64,000 nucleotides of DNA from an uncultured Bacteroidales bacterium (lineage in GTDB: Bacteria; Bacteroidota; Bacteroidia; Bacteroidales; G3-4614). The notes under the pieces were generated by a model. It ran no database searches and was not told the DNA's origin. It worked only from the letters and a program-made list of their open reading frames with translations. Numbering within the stretch: position 1 is the first letter of the stretch; each line of letters opens with the position of its first letter. A program made the position numbers and the translations under genes. The stretch covers positions 64,822 through 128,821 of the forward strand of contig CASFRS010000013.1 of NCBI GenBank assembly GCA_949297125.1, written 5' to 3'. Shown piece after piece: positions 42,180-51,767 of this stretch.

Positions 42180-44429
42180 ATGAGACGTATTTTTGCATTG
42201 GGCCTCGTTTGCCTGCTTGTTTCTGCCTGTTCTTCAAGGAAGAACAAGGAGATTGCCGACATGATTATCCCCCAGCCCTATGAAGTTGAGGCTAAATCGG
42301 GTTTTTTCAACAACGACTCCCCTAAGGTAAGTTTCAACGGGGTAGAGCCTGAAGACGTGGAGAACCTCGGGGAACTTATAAAAGGTGTATATCCCGATGC
42401 AGAAATAATAGACGGAAAGGACGGAAAAGGAGATATAGACATTACGCTGAACGACTTTGCCGCCACGACCGAAGGGAGCTACGTACTCAACATATCGAGG
42501 AACTCCATAGAAATATCGGCACGGCAGCCTGCCGGACTGCTCTATGCAATAGAGACCGTAGCCCAACTGAAATACCTCGGGGACGGAAAGGGAATCGCCT
42601 GCATGGAGATAAACGACGTCCCCCGTTTCGGATACCGCGGGATGCACCTGGATGTTTCGAGACACTTTTTCGATACCGAGTTCATAAAGAAACAGCTCGA
42701 CGTTCTGGCATTCTACAAGATAAACCGTTTCCACTGGCATCTTACCGACGGTGCAGGGTGGAGAATAGAGATAAAGAAATACCCCGAACTGACGGAAAAG
42801 GCCGCCTGGCGCCCGTACAAGAACTGGAAAGAGTTCTGGTTCGGCGGAAGGCGTTACTGCAAACAGGGCGATGAAGGCGCAAACGGCGGATACTACACCC
42901 AGGAAGAGATCAAGGATGTTGTAGCCTACGCACAGAAGCGCGGCATCACCGTAATTCCCGAAATAGAGATGCCCGGCCACAGCGAAGAGGTGCTTGCCGT
43001 TTATCCCGAACTGTCGTGCTCGGGGAGACCGTACGTAAATGTAGACCTCTGCCCCGGCAACGAAAAGACTTTCGAGTTTCTTGAAAACGTATTGTCGGAA
43101 GTAATCGAGCTCTTCCCGTCGGAATATATCCACATTGGCGGCGACGAGGCCGACAAGGGGAGCTGGAAGAAATGCCCGAAATGCCAGGCAAGGATGCGCA
43201 AAGAGAACCTCAAGAACGTAGACGAACTGCAAAGCTACCTTATCAAGAGGATTGAACAGTTCCTCGGGTCCAAAGGGCGCAAGCTGATTGGCTGGGACGA
43301 AATTATGCAGGGCGGCCTGTCGCCGTATGCAACCGTAATGTCGTGGAGGAGTGAAGAGCATGGCATCAAGGCTGCCGAAATGGGGCACGACGCCATAATG
43401 GTCCCCGGAGGTTACTGCTATTTCGACTATTATCAGGACAACCCCATAACAGAACCTGAAGCTATCGGAGGGTACCTGCCTATGAGCAGGGTCTACTCGT
43501 TCAACCCTGTACCCGACTCGCTGGATACGGAAACAAGCTACCACATAAAAGGGGTACAGGCAAACTTGTGGACAGAGTATATTCCCACGGAGGAACAGGT
43601 GGAATACATGATATACCCGAGAATCCTCGCATTGGCAGAAGTCGGCTGGAGCGTCCCTGAGAACAAGTCGTGGGACAGGTTCCTGAAAGCTGCCAACAGA
43701 CACCTGCTGATTCTCGACGACAAGGGAATAAACGCCCACCGCATAGCCAACGGCGTAAATATAAAGGACAGCGTGGATGTAGAGAACAAGGAGATTGTCA
43801 TAACCCTGAGCTGCGACAGGATTCCTTCGGAAGTGCGCTATACCACCGACGGCACCGAGCCTGAAACAGGGTCGGAACTCTATACCGGGCCGATAATCGT
43901 CAAGGATTCGATAAACCTCAAGGTTGCGGCATTCGTAGACGGCGAACGCGTAACGCAGCCGCAATCGTTCAAGACCTATTATCACAAGGGTATCGGAAAG
44001 AAAGCGACCTACAACCTCCCGTACTGCGAGAACTATACTGCCGCCGGCGAGATGTCGATGACCGACGGCTGCCGGGGCGGGGCTTCGTACTCCGACGGCC
44101 GCTGGCAGGGATTCAGGACCGGCGACATGGATATTGTCATAGATTTGGGAGAGGTTACCGAGATAAACGAGATAGAAGCCAACTTCATGCAGCAGCCCGG
44201 CCCTTGGATCTGGTTCCCGGTATATGTGGACATTTCGGTTTCGGATGACGGCAAGGAGTTCCGAAATATCAAACATATCGACAACGACGTACCGCGCGAC
44301 AATGACGGCACGCTAATCAAGAACTTCGGGTTCAACGGCAAGGAAAAAGGAAGATACATCCGATACTACGCCCACCAGGAGAACCTTGACGGGGCATACA
44401 TGTTCATTGACGAAATAATAATAAAATAA
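42180..44429 (+). CDS. GH20 beta-N-acetylhexosaminidase lipoprotein (second copy)
   Basis: 749 residues. Lipobox LVSACSS (Cys17). Same domain order as its neighbour: GH20b, barrel with FGYRGMHLDVSRHFF, HWHLTDGAGWRIEI and Asp322-Glu323 in HIGGDEADKG, then a chitobiase-type domain (VRYTTDGTEPETG) and a terminal discoidin-like module (ISVSDDGKEFRN, YIRYYA). An insert KNWKEFWFGGRRYCKQG follows the third barrel strand. Starts 34 bp after the first GH20 gene. The two are diverged and probably differ in linkage or aglycone preference. Confidence 0.94.
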   Translation: MRRIFALGLVCLLVSACSSRKNKEIADMIIPQPYEVEAKSGFFNNDSPKVSFNGVEPEDVENLGELIKGVYPDAEIIDGKDGKGDIDITLNDFAATTEGSYVLNISRNSIEISARQPAGLLYAIETVAQLKYLGDGKGIACMEINDVPRFGYRGMHLDVSRHFFDTEFIKKQLDVLAFYKINRFHWHLTDGAGWRIEIKKYPELTEKAAWRPYKNWKEFWFGGRRYCKQGDEGANGGYYTQEEIKDVVAYAQKRGITVIPEIEMPGHSEEVLAVYPELSCSGRPYVNVDLCPGNEKTFEFLENVLSEVIELFPSEYIHIGGDEADKGSWKKCPKCQARMRKENLKNVDELQSYLIKRIEQFLGSKGRKLIGWDEIMQGGLSPYATVMSWRSEEHGIKAAEMGHDAIMVPGGYCYFDYYQDNPITEPEAIGGYLPMSRVYSFNPVPDSLDTETSYHIKGVQANLWTEYIPTEEQVEYMIYPRILALAEVGWSVPENKSWDRFLKAANRHLLILDDKGINAHRIANGVNIKDSVDVENKEIVITLSCDRIPSEVRYTTDGTEPETGSELYTGPIIVKDSINLKVAAFVDGERVTQPQSFKTYYHKGIGKKATYNLPYCENYTAAGEMSMTDGCRGGASYSDGRWQGFRTGDMDIVIDLGEVTEINEIEANFMQQPGPWIWFPVYVDISVSDDGKEFRNIKHIDNDVPRDNDGTLIKNFGFNGKEKGRYIRYYAHQENLDGAYMFIDEIIIK

Positions 44430-44450
44430 GTAAACGCATTAATCTTTAAT

Positions 44451-44505
44451 GTACCGGACTACGGCGGGCTTGCAGGAAACGGAAGCCTGCAGCGTAGTCC
44501 GGTAC
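44451..44505 (+). other. Long hairpin between GH20 and MFS genes
   Basis: GTACCGGACTACG (44451-44463) and CGTAGTCCGGTAC (44493-44505) are perfect 13-bp arms, with an inner GCAGG/CCTGC stem. No T-run follows, so it is not an ordinary terminator. It may stabilise or process the operon mRNA, or set relative expression. Confidence 0.6.
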
Positions 44506-44594
44506 TGAGCATAATATGAAAGGCCTGCCGCCCGCGCCAATACCAGAGGGAAAAGGCTTTTCGAGAACTGACAAATTAACGGGATATACTGAAA

Positions 44595-45899
44595 ATGCTT
44601 GATTTCAATTCTTCTAAAACGCGAAACCCTATTACTTGGGTCCCGTCGGTCTATTTTGCTATGGGGCTGCCGTTTGTAGCCCTGTCGCTGGTGTCCGTGA
44701 TAATGTTTGCCGACCTCGGTGTAAGCGAGGCAAAAATCACTTTCTGGACTTCACTGCTTATACTCCCCTACTCGCTCAAGCCGATATGGAGCCCGCTTCT
44801 GGAACTCTACGGCACCAAAAAGGGGTTTGTGGTAATTACCCAGATGCTGTCGGGTATCTGCTTCGGGCTGATTGCGTTTTTGCTGCCTGTTCCCGATTTC
44901 TTCGCGTTTTCGATAGCCATGATGGCCGTCATAGCATTCAGCGGGGCCACTCACGATATTGCCACCGACGGTATCTACCTTACGGCTCTCGACAAGCAGA
45001 CGCAGGCCCGATACATAGGGTGGCAGGGGGCATTCTACAACCTTGCGAAGGTACTGGCCAACGGAGGAATGGTGTGGCTGGCCGGAATACTGATCAGGCA
45101 TTTTGAAACCGCCAATCCGGAAAAAGCCCCGGTCTTTGCATGGATGGTAATAATGGGAATCATAGGCGTGCTGCTGGTAGCCCTCTCGATATACCACTAC
45201 ACAATGCTACCGACAGGTTCAAAAACGGAAGAGGCCCCGAGCGATTTCGGCGATGCCATGCGGTCGCTCTGGCAGGTTTTCGCGGACTTCTTCAAAAAGA
45301 AATACATCTGGATATACATACTCTTCATAATATGCTACCGTCTGACAGAAGGGTTCGCCGTAAAAATGGTGCCGCTCTTCCTCAAGGCGAAACTGATTGA
45401 CGGCGGGCTCGGGCTGTCCAACGAATCGATAGGTCTGATATACGGGACGCTCGGTACGCTGGCTTTCATTGTAGGCTCTATTCTGGGGGGATACTTTATC
45501 GCCCACTTCGGGTTGAGGAAAGTGCTCTTCTCGCTTGTCTGCATTTTCAATATCCCGTTTGCAATATATTATCTGCTCGCGCACTTCCAGCCCGACAACA
45601 TTACGCTTATAGGCAGCGGCCTGGTACTGGAATACTTCTGCTACGGGTTCGGGTTCGTAGGACTCACGCTCTTCATGATGCAGCAGGTTGCCCCGGGCAA
45701 GCACTCCATGGCCCACTACGCCTTTGCATCGGGGATAATGAACCTTGGGTATATGATCCCGGGAATGGTAAGCGGGTTGATTTACGAACATGTGGGTTAT
45801 GAGAACTTCTTCATAATCTCGCTTGTAATGGCTATTCCGGCATTTGTACTGGCATGGCTGGTCCCGTTCACCCATCCCGACAAGAAGGGCGACGACTGA
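44595..45899 (+). CDS. MFS sugar transporter, AmpG-like
   Basis: 434 residues, about 12 transmembrane helices, with a central cytosolic loop near residues 200-225. N-terminal WVPSVYFAMGLPFVALSLVSV and SGATHDIATDGIYLTAL are the AmpG/muropeptide-permease-type signatures. In the known Bacteroides N-glycan cluster an MFS protein of this kind precedes the GH130 phosphorylase and imports Man-beta-1,4-GlcNAc, which is the likely cargo here. Muropeptide import is the alternative. Inner membrane. Separated from GH20 by a hairpin and from GH130 by 117 bp. Confidence 0.9.
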   Translation: MLDFNSSKTRNPITWVPSVYFAMGLPFVALSLVSVIMFADLGVSEAKITFWTSLLILPYSLKPIWSPLLELYGTKKGFVVITQMLSGICFGLIAFLLPVPDFFAFSIAMMAVIAFSGATHDIATDGIYLTALDKQTQARYIGWQGAFYNLAKVLANGGMVWLAGILIRHFETANPEKAPVFAWMVIMGIIGVLLVALSIYHYTMLPTGSKTEEAPSDFGDAMRSLWQVFADFFKKKYIWIYILFIICYRLTEGFAVKMVPLFLKAKLIDGGLGLSNESIGLIYGTLGTLAFIVGSILGGYFIAHFGLRKVLFSLVCIFNIPFAIYYLLAHFQPDNITLIGSGLVLEYFCYGFGFVGLTLFMMQQVAPGKHSMAHYAFASGIMNLGYMIPGMVSGLIYEHVGYENFFIISLVMAIPAFVLAWLVPFTHPDKKGDD

Positions 45900-46016
45900 C
45901 CTTGGATGACAAGGGGGAGGCTGACTCCCGGCAAGGATGTGAAGCCGTCCGCAACAGAACGGTATTGTAAAGACGCAAGATAAAACAAAACTATATTAAC
46001 AAAATATTATTTGGCT

Positions 46017-46985
46017 ATGAGCAAGATTCAAATGCCTTGGGAAGAACGGCCTTCCGGGTGTAAAGACGTAATGTGGAGATATTCAAAGAATCCGGTTATC
46101 GGGAGGTATCACATACCTTCATCCAACAGTATTTTCAACAGCGCGGTAGTTCCTTTCGGCGACGGTTTCGCCGGAGTGTTCCGTTGCGACAACAAGGCTG
46201 TTCAGATGAACATATTCGCAGGGTTCAGCAAGGACGGCATCAACTGGGAAATAGAGCATGAGCCTATAAAATTCAAGCCGGGCAACACGGAGATGATAGA
46301 CTCGGAATATAAATACGACCCGCGCGTTACATGGATAGAAGACCGCTACTGGATTACATGGTGCAACGGCTACTACGGCCCGACGATAGGCGTAGGCTAT
46401 ACTTTCGATTTCAAGGAGTTCTACCAGTGCGAGAATGCCCTTCTCCCGTTCAACCGCAACGGAGTGCTGTTCCCGCAGAAAATCAACGGTAAGTATGCCT
46501 TGCTGAGCCGCCCCAGCGACAGCGGCCATACCCCGTTCGGCGATATATACGTAAGTTACAGCCCCGATATGAAATTCTGGGGGGAACACCGCCACGTCCT
46601 CTCGCCCACCCCGTTCCCCGAAAGCGCATGGCAATGCACAAAAATAGGGGCAGGGCCTATTCCTTTCCTGGTAGATGAAGGGTGGCTCATGTTCTACCAC
46701 GGCGTTATCACGACGTGCAACGGTTTCCGCTATTCGATAGGTGCAGCGATACTGGACAAGGACGACCCGTCGAAGGTTCTCTGCCGCACCCGCGATTATC
46801 TGCTGGCCCCTGCCGCTCCTTACGAACTCCAGGGAGATGTACCCAACGTAGTCTTCCCGTGTGCCGCACTGCAGGACGGCGAAAGGGTAGCCGTTTACTA
46901 CGGAGCTGCCGACACGGTGGTCGGCCTCGCATTCGGCTACATAAGGGAGATTGTTGAATTTGTAAAGAAAAACAGCTATATCTGA
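46017..46985 (+). CDS. GH130 beta-mannoside phosphorylase (Man-GlcNAc type likely)
   Basis: 322 residues from the ATG at 46017. Five-bladed propeller landmarks: [29 protein letters not shown] with the proposed catalytic Asp101, [25 protein letters not shown], and [20 protein letters not shown]. No signal peptide, so it is cytosolic. GH130 enzymes cleave beta-mannosides with phosphate to give mannose-1-phosphate. The context (MFS before, GH92 after) matches the N-glycan Man-beta-1,4-GlcNAc phosphorylase of B. thetaiotaomicron. Mannan-type GH130 activity remains possible. Confidence 0.92.
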   Translation: MSKIQMPWEERPSGCKDVMWRYSKNPVIGRYHIPSSNSIFNSAVVPFGDGFAGVFRCDNKAVQMNIFAGFSKDGINWEIEHEPIKFKPGNTEMIDSEYKYDPRVTWIEDRYWITWCNGYYGPTIGVGYTFDFKEFYQCENALLPFNRNGVLFPQKINGKYALLSRPSDSGHTPFGDIYVSYSPDMKFWGEHRHVLSPTPFPESAWQCTKIGAGPIPFLVDEGWLMFYHGVITTCNGFRYSIGAAILDKDDPSKVLCRTRDYLLAPAAPYELQGDVPNVVFPCAALQDGERVAVYYGAADTVVGLAFGYIREIVEFVKKNSYI

Positions 46986-47010
46986 TTTACCTTTTAATGA
47001 CTATTTCCAT

Positions 47011-49254
47011 ATGAAGAGATTCCGCCTTTTAACGGTTGCCGCCCTTATGGCGGCAGCCGCAGCCGGCGTTTCGGCGAAGAACCCGGCCGACTACGTGAAC
47101 CCGTTCATAGGTACCACAAACTTCGGAACGACCAACCCCGGTGCAATAGTACCCAACGGGCTTATGTCGGTTGTACCGTTCAACGTAATGGGCTCGGACA
47201 AGAACAAATACGACAAGGACGCCAGATGGTGGTCTACTCCATACGAATACTACAACAAGTTCTTTACAGGCTTCTCGCACGTGAACCTGAGCGGCGTAGG
47301 GTGTCCCGAACTGGGCAGCCTGCTGCTTATGCCTACTTCCGGGACCCTGAATGTGGATTACAAGGAGTACGGAAGCGAATACGACAGCGAAAGCGCAGTT
47401 CCGGGCTACTATACCAACAGGCTGACCAAATACGGCATAAAGACCGAAGTTTCGGCCACGGCACGTACCGGCATAGCCCGCTTCACCTTCCCCGAAGGTG
47501 AAAGCCACATACTCCTGAACCTCGGAGAGGGGCTTACAAACGAAAGCGGCGCGACGGTAAGGAGAGTGAGCGATACGGAGATAGAGGGGGTAAAACTCCT
47601 CGGGACTTTCTGCTATAACCCGCAGGCCGTATTCCCCATATATTTTGTAATGCGCATAAACAAGGCCCCGGCGCAGCAGGGGTACTGGAAGAAGCAGCGT
47701 CCCATGTACGGGGTCGAGGCCGAATGGGATCCCGACCAGGGCGACTACAAGCTCTACACGAAATACTCGAAAGAGATGTCGGGCGACGATATCGGGGTAT
47801 GGTACACGTTCTTTACCGAAGAGGGTGAAAGCGTGGAGGCCCAAATAGGGGTTTCGTTCGTAAGCATAGAGAATGCCCGCGAAAACCTCGATGCCGAACA
47901 GCAGGGTTTCAACTTCGACAAAGTCAGGACCGACGCCTACAATGCATGGAACGATGCCCTTTCCAAAATCACAGTCGAGGGTGGAAGCGAAGAAAACAGG
48001 CACGTTCTGTACACCGCCCTGTACCACACGCTTATCCACCCGAACATCCTCCAGGATGTAAACGGAGAATATCCCGCCATGGAGAGCAGCGAAATACTCA
48101 CGGCAAAGGGGAACAGATATACGGTATTTTCGCTGTGGGACACGTACCGCAACGTCCACCAGCTTCTTACGCTGCTCTATCCCGACAAGCAGCTCGACAT
48201 GGTCAGGAGCATGATAGACATGTACCGCGAACACGGCTGGATGCCCAAATGGGAACTTTACGGCAGGGAAACCCTCACCATGGAAGGGGACCCTTCTATT
48301 CCGGTCATAACCGACACATGGCTGAGAGGACTGCGCGACTTCGACATAGAAACCGCCTACGAAGCCATGATCAAATCGGCCACCACACCGGGCAAGGACA
48401 ACCTCATGCGCCCCGACAACGACGACTACATGAGCCGCGGATATGTTCCGCTCAGGGAGCAGTACGACAATTCCGTATCGCACGCGCTGGAGTATTACAT
48501 TGCAGACTTCGCCTTGTCGCAACTTGCCGAGTCGCTCGGGAAGAAGGATGACGCGGAGCTTTTCTACAAGAGGTCGCTCGGCTACAAGCACTATTACTGC
48601 AAAGAGTTCGGCACGTTGCGGCCGATATTGCCCGACGGGACCTTTTATTCGCCGTTCGACCCAAGACAGGGAGAGAACTTCGAGCCGTGCCCGGGATTCC
48701 ATGAAGGCTCGTCGTGGAACTACACGTTCTATGTCCCTCACGACATAAAGGGCCTGTGCAAACTCATGGGGGGGAAGAAACCGTTTATCGACAAGTTGCA
48801 GATGGTATTCGACGAAGGGCTGTACGACCCCGCCAACGAACCGGATATTTCGTACGCTTACATTTTCTCCAACTTCAAGGGTGAAGAATGGCGTACCGAC
48901 AAGGAGGTAAAACGCCTTCTGGCAAAATACTTCAGGAACGAACCGGACGGCATACCGGGCAACGACGATACGGGGACGATGTCTACCTGGGCCATATTCA
49001 ACATGATAGGATTCTATCCCGACTGTCCCGGAAAGGCCTCGTACACGCTGGTAGCCCCGACGTTCGACAAGGTAGTGCTCTCGCTCGACAAGCGTTACTG
49101 GCCAAATGAAACCGTTACCATAGTTACCGAGAAAGAATCGGACGATGCCTCGACGCTTAAGTACATAAAGCTTGACGGCAAGCGGAAGAACGGCCGCATC
49201 CTGACACATGAAGAACTGGTCGGCAGCAAGGTGATAACATTCGTGCTTGAATAA
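47011..49254 (+). CDS. GH92 glycosidase (divergent active-site motif)
   Basis: 747 residues with signal peptide (1-22, GVSA). Mature start NPADYVNPFIGTTNFGTTNPGAIVPNGL, FTGFSHVNLSGVGCPELG, FSLWDTYRNVHQL. Near residue 650 it reads GNDDTGTMSTWAIFNMIGF instead of the usual GNxDCGQMSAWY, and the following PVYSIG stretch is ASYTLVAP. It belongs to GH92 but to a different branch from the minus-strand copy. Alpha-mannosidase activity is probable but the linkage may differ. Starts 25 bp after GH130; a strong terminator follows. Confidence 0.92.
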   Translation: MKRFRLLTVAALMAAAAAGVSAKNPADYVNPFIGTTNFGTTNPGAIVPNGLMSVVPFNVMGSDKNKYDKDARWWSTPYEYYNKFFTGFSHVNLSGVGCPELGSLLLMPTSGTLNVDYKEYGSEYDSESAVPGYYTNRLTKYGIKTEVSATARTGIARFTFPEGESHILLNLGEGLTNESGATVRRVSDTEIEGVKLLGTFCYNPQAVFPIYFVMRINKAPAQQGYWKKQRPMYGVEAEWDPDQGDYKLYTKYSKEMSGDDIGVWYTFFTEEGESVEAQIGVSFVSIENARENLDAEQQGFNFDKVRTDAYNAWNDALSKITVEGGSEENRHVLYTALYHTLIHPNILQDVNGEYPAMESSEILTAKGNRYTVFSLWDTYRNVHQLLTLLYPDKQLDMVRSMIDMYREHGWMPKWELYGRETLTMEGDPSIPVITDTWLRGLRDFDIETAYEAMIKSATTPGKDNLMRPDNDDYMSRGYVPLREQYDNSVSHALEYYIADFALSQLAESLGKKDDAELFYKRSLGYKHYYCKEFGTLRPILPDGTFYSPFDPRQGENFEPCPGFHEGSSWNYTFYVPHDIKGLCKLMGGKKPFIDKLQMVFDEGLYDPANEPDISYAYIFSNFKGEEWRTDKEVKRLLAKYFRNEPDGIPGNDDTGTMSTWAIFNMIGFYPDCPGKASYTLVAPTFDKVVLSLDKRYWPNETVTIVTEKESDDASTLKYIKLDGKRKNGRILTHEELVGSKVITFVLE

Positions 49255-49270
49255 GCGACTAAATATCACG

Positions 49271-49319
49271 GGGAGAAAATGCGCCGCAGGCAATGCAGGC
49301 GGGTTTTCTCCCTTTTTTT
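49271..49319 (+). terminator. Terminator of the glycan operon
   Basis: GGGAGAAAAT (49271-49280) / GTTTTCTCCC (49303-49312) then T7 (49313-49319), 16 nt after the GH92 stop. Confidence 0.85.
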
Positions 49320-49356
49320 ACGCACTTTTTTAACTTACAACTGTTCTTACGGAAAG

Positions 49357-49947
49357 ATGAAACACTTTATTTCGGGCGGCCGCACTGTTGCCGCCATACT
49401 GCTGGCGTTAGCATTTGCCTCTCCCTGCCTGTCGGCAACAGGCGATGACGACTGGGACAGGATGATACGGTTGAACTCCATTGCCGAGAAGAACGGCATT
49501 TACAAAATGCCGGCCCCCGGCGATACGGCATCGGTTTACATATCGGAAGTATCGGTAAAATGCGGAAACTCCGCCCCGCACGCAATATATTCGGCGAAAG
49601 CCAACCCGCATAGGGAATACGTTATCATATCGAAAGAGTCGCCCGCAGTAAAGCCGGGAGAAAAGATAACCCTCCGCTTTTCTTTCACGGGCGGGACGGA
49701 CGGGCTTGCCGCCTTCGCATACGCCGATATGGATATGGACGGTGAATTCGAGAAGCTCATCGCAAGGCAAAAGCAGATGAAAGACTCCTTTTGCGTAACG
49801 GCAAAAATTCCCGACAAGACCCCGCAGGGAAAAATCAGGATAAGGCTGAGGTACACATCCGACAGGAATGCCGCCGGCGCGGACGCACCGCTGGAGAGGG
49901 GAAAGTGCTACGACATAGTGATTTTCGCCGTCGGAGGGGAAAGCTGA
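49357..49947 (+). CDS. Exported GEVED-like domain protein
   Basis: 196 residues from the ATG at 49357 ([10 protein letters not shown]); a longer open frame from 49279 overlaps the terminator. Signal peptide to about residue 27. The C-terminal 90 residues ([44 protein letters not shown]) follow the GEVED pattern of D-x-N/D-x-D-G-x-[FL] then a G-x-[TI]-R-[IL]-R strand, a putative calcium-binding, adhesin-associated domain. Ligand unknown. It lies between the glycan operon terminator and proS and may not belong to the operon. Confidence 0.7.
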   Translation: MKHFISGGRTVAAILLALAFASPCLSATGDDDWDRMIRLNSIAEKNGIYKMPAPGDTASVYISEVSVKCGNSAPHAIYSAKANPHREYVIISKESPAVKPGEKITLRFSFTGGTDGLAAFAYADMDMDGEFEKLIARQKQMKDSFCVTAKIPDKTPQGKIRIRLRYTSDRNAAGADAPLERGKCYDIVIFAVGGES

Positions 49948-50023
49948 CTCCATGCCCGGCAGCACTGCCTGCCGCCGCCGGGCGGGAGATGAATCTTTTT
50001 TCTTTCCGCCGTATGGGCGTTTA

Positions 50024-50054
50024 TTGCACTTTTTGTTTGTTTGTTGTACTTTTG
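50024..50054 (+). promoter_or_regulatory. Promoter of proS
   Basis: TTG at 50024-50026, 20 bp spacer, TACTTTTG at 50047-50054; leader of about 20 nt before the ATG at 50081. Confidence 0.7.
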
Positions 50055-50080
50055 TGCTGCTTAAAACAAAGTGCTTGATT

Positions 50081-51559
50081 ATGGCGGAACTGAAAAACTT
50101 GACTAAACGGAGCGAAAATTATTCGCAGTGGTATAACGAACTGGTTGTCAAGGCCGATTTGGCCGAGCAGTCGGCCGTAAGGGGTTGCATGGTAATAAAA
50201 CCTTACGGTTATGCTATATGGGAAAAGATGCAGCGCCAGCTGGACGATATGTTTAAGGCTACGGGGCATGTCAATGCCTATTTCCCGCTGCTTATCCCGA
50301 AATCTTTCCTGAGCCGCGAAGCAGAGCATGTGGAGGGGTTTGCAAAAGAGTGCGCCGTAGTTACGCATTACCGGCTCAAGAATGCCGAAGACGGCTCGGG
50401 CGTTGTCGTTGACCCCGCCGCCAGGCTTGAAGAGGAACTTATTATACGCCCTACATCGGAAACGATTATATGGAGCACCTATAAAAACTGGATACAGTCG
50501 TACCGCGACCTTCCCATTCTCTGTAACCAGTGGGCCAACGTGCTGCGCTGGGAGATGCGCACCCGCCTTTTCCTGCGTACCGCAGAATTCCTCTGGCAGG
50601 AAGGGCACACGGCGCACGCAACACGCGAGGAGGCCGAACAGGAAGCTGTAAGGATGCTGAACGTATATGCCGACTTCGCCGAAAATTACATGGCCATGCC
50701 GGTTATCAAGGGGGTCAAGACCGAAAGCGAAAGGTTTGCCGGGGCAATAGATACCTACACCATCGAGGCTCTCATGCAGGACGGCAAGGCGCTGCAGTCG
50801 GGGACATCGCACTTCCTCGGGCAGAACTTCGCAAAGGCATTCGATGTACAGTTCCTCGACAAGGAAAACAAGCTCTCGTACGTATGGGCTACCTCATGGG
50901 GCGTTTCCACAAGGCTTATGGGTGCTCTCATAATGTCGCACTCGGACGACAACGGCCTCGTACTGCCGCCGCACCTTGCCCCTATACAGGTGGTTATAGT
51001 CCCGATATACAGGAACCAGGAACAGCTTGCCGCAATAAGCGAAAAGGCCGAGGCTATAGCCGCCGACCTCAGAAAGCGCGGCATATCGGTAAAATACGAC
51101 AACGCCGACAACAAACGCCCCGGGTTCAAGTTTGCCGATTACGAACTTAAAGGAGTTCCCGTAAGGCTCGTCATAGGCGGACGGGACATGGAGAACAATA
51201 CGATAGAGGTTATGCGCCGCGACACACTCGGGAAGGAGACCGTAAGCTGCGACGGAATCGACGGATATGTTGCCGGGCTTCTGGAGGAGATACAGAAGAA
51301 TATCTTTGAAAAGGCGCGCAAGTTCCGCGATGCGAATATCCGCATTGCCGACAACTACGGACAGTTCAAGGAAATAATTGAGGAAGGCGGCTTTATTCTG
51401 GCACACTGGGACGGCACTCCCGAAACCGAAGCCCGCATAAAGGAGGAGACGAAAGCCACAATCCGCTGTATTCCCGACGGGTTCGACACGACTCCCGGCG
51501 TCTGCATGGTTACAGGAAAACCTTCGGCAAGGAGAGTCCTGTTCGCAAGGGCGTACTGA
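50081..51559 (+). CDS. proS: Prolyl-tRNA synthetase, archaeal/eukaryotic type
   Basis: 492 residues from [19 protein letters not shown] (50081), the first ATG after the promoter. Class II motifs: motif 1 region [19 protein letters not shown], motif 2 [16 protein letters not shown], motif 3 region [19 protein letters not shown]. An anticodon-binding domain ([10 protein letters not shown]...) and the type 3 C-terminal zinc-like extension ending [10 protein letters not shown] follow. It lacks the INS editing domain of the long bacterial ProRS, as is usual in Bacteroidota. Single gene. Confidence 0.97.
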   Translation: MAELKNLTKRSENYSQWYNELVVKADLAEQSAVRGCMVIKPYGYAIWEKMQRQLDDMFKATGHVNAYFPLLIPKSFLSREAEHVEGFAKECAVVTHYRLKNAEDGSGVVVDPAARLEEELIIRPTSETIIWSTYKNWIQSYRDLPILCNQWANVLRWEMRTRLFLRTAEFLWQEGHTAHATREEAEQEAVRMLNVYADFAENYMAMPVIKGVKTESERFAGAIDTYTIEALMQDGKALQSGTSHFLGQNFAKAFDVQFLDKENKLSYVWATSWGVSTRLMGALIMSHSDDNGLVLPPHLAPIQVVIVPIYRNQEQLAAISEKAEAIAADLRKRGISVKYDNADNKRPGFKFADYELKGVPVRLVIGGRDMENNTIEVMRRDTLGKETVSCDGIDGYVAGLLEEIQKNIFEKARKFRDANIRIADNYGQFKEIIEEGGFILAHWDGTPETEARIKEETKATIRCIPDGFDTTPGVCMVTGKPSARRVLFARAY

Positions 51560-51680
51560 TAAGGGCCCGACTTTTATCCGTACATGCCCGGTACCACAGG
51601 GTTACAGGACGGGGAACGGGCAGAAAAGCCGCCATGCCGCAGGCATTCCCCTAACCAAGCTATTTATTACAACAACAAAT

Positions 51681-51716
51681 AAACGGCAGAGAGCTGGATT
51701 CCGCTCTCTGCCGTTT
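51681..51716. terminator. Terminator between proS and tolC-like gene
   Basis: AAACGGCAGAGAGC (51681-51694) / GCTCTCTGCCGTTT (51703-51716): a 14-bp stem with an 8-nt loop, between convergent genes. Confidence 0.85.
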
Positions 51717-51767
51717 CCGGTTTTTTCCGCCTGCTACCGTCCTGCAAGGCGTACAGACCGGGGAGGG

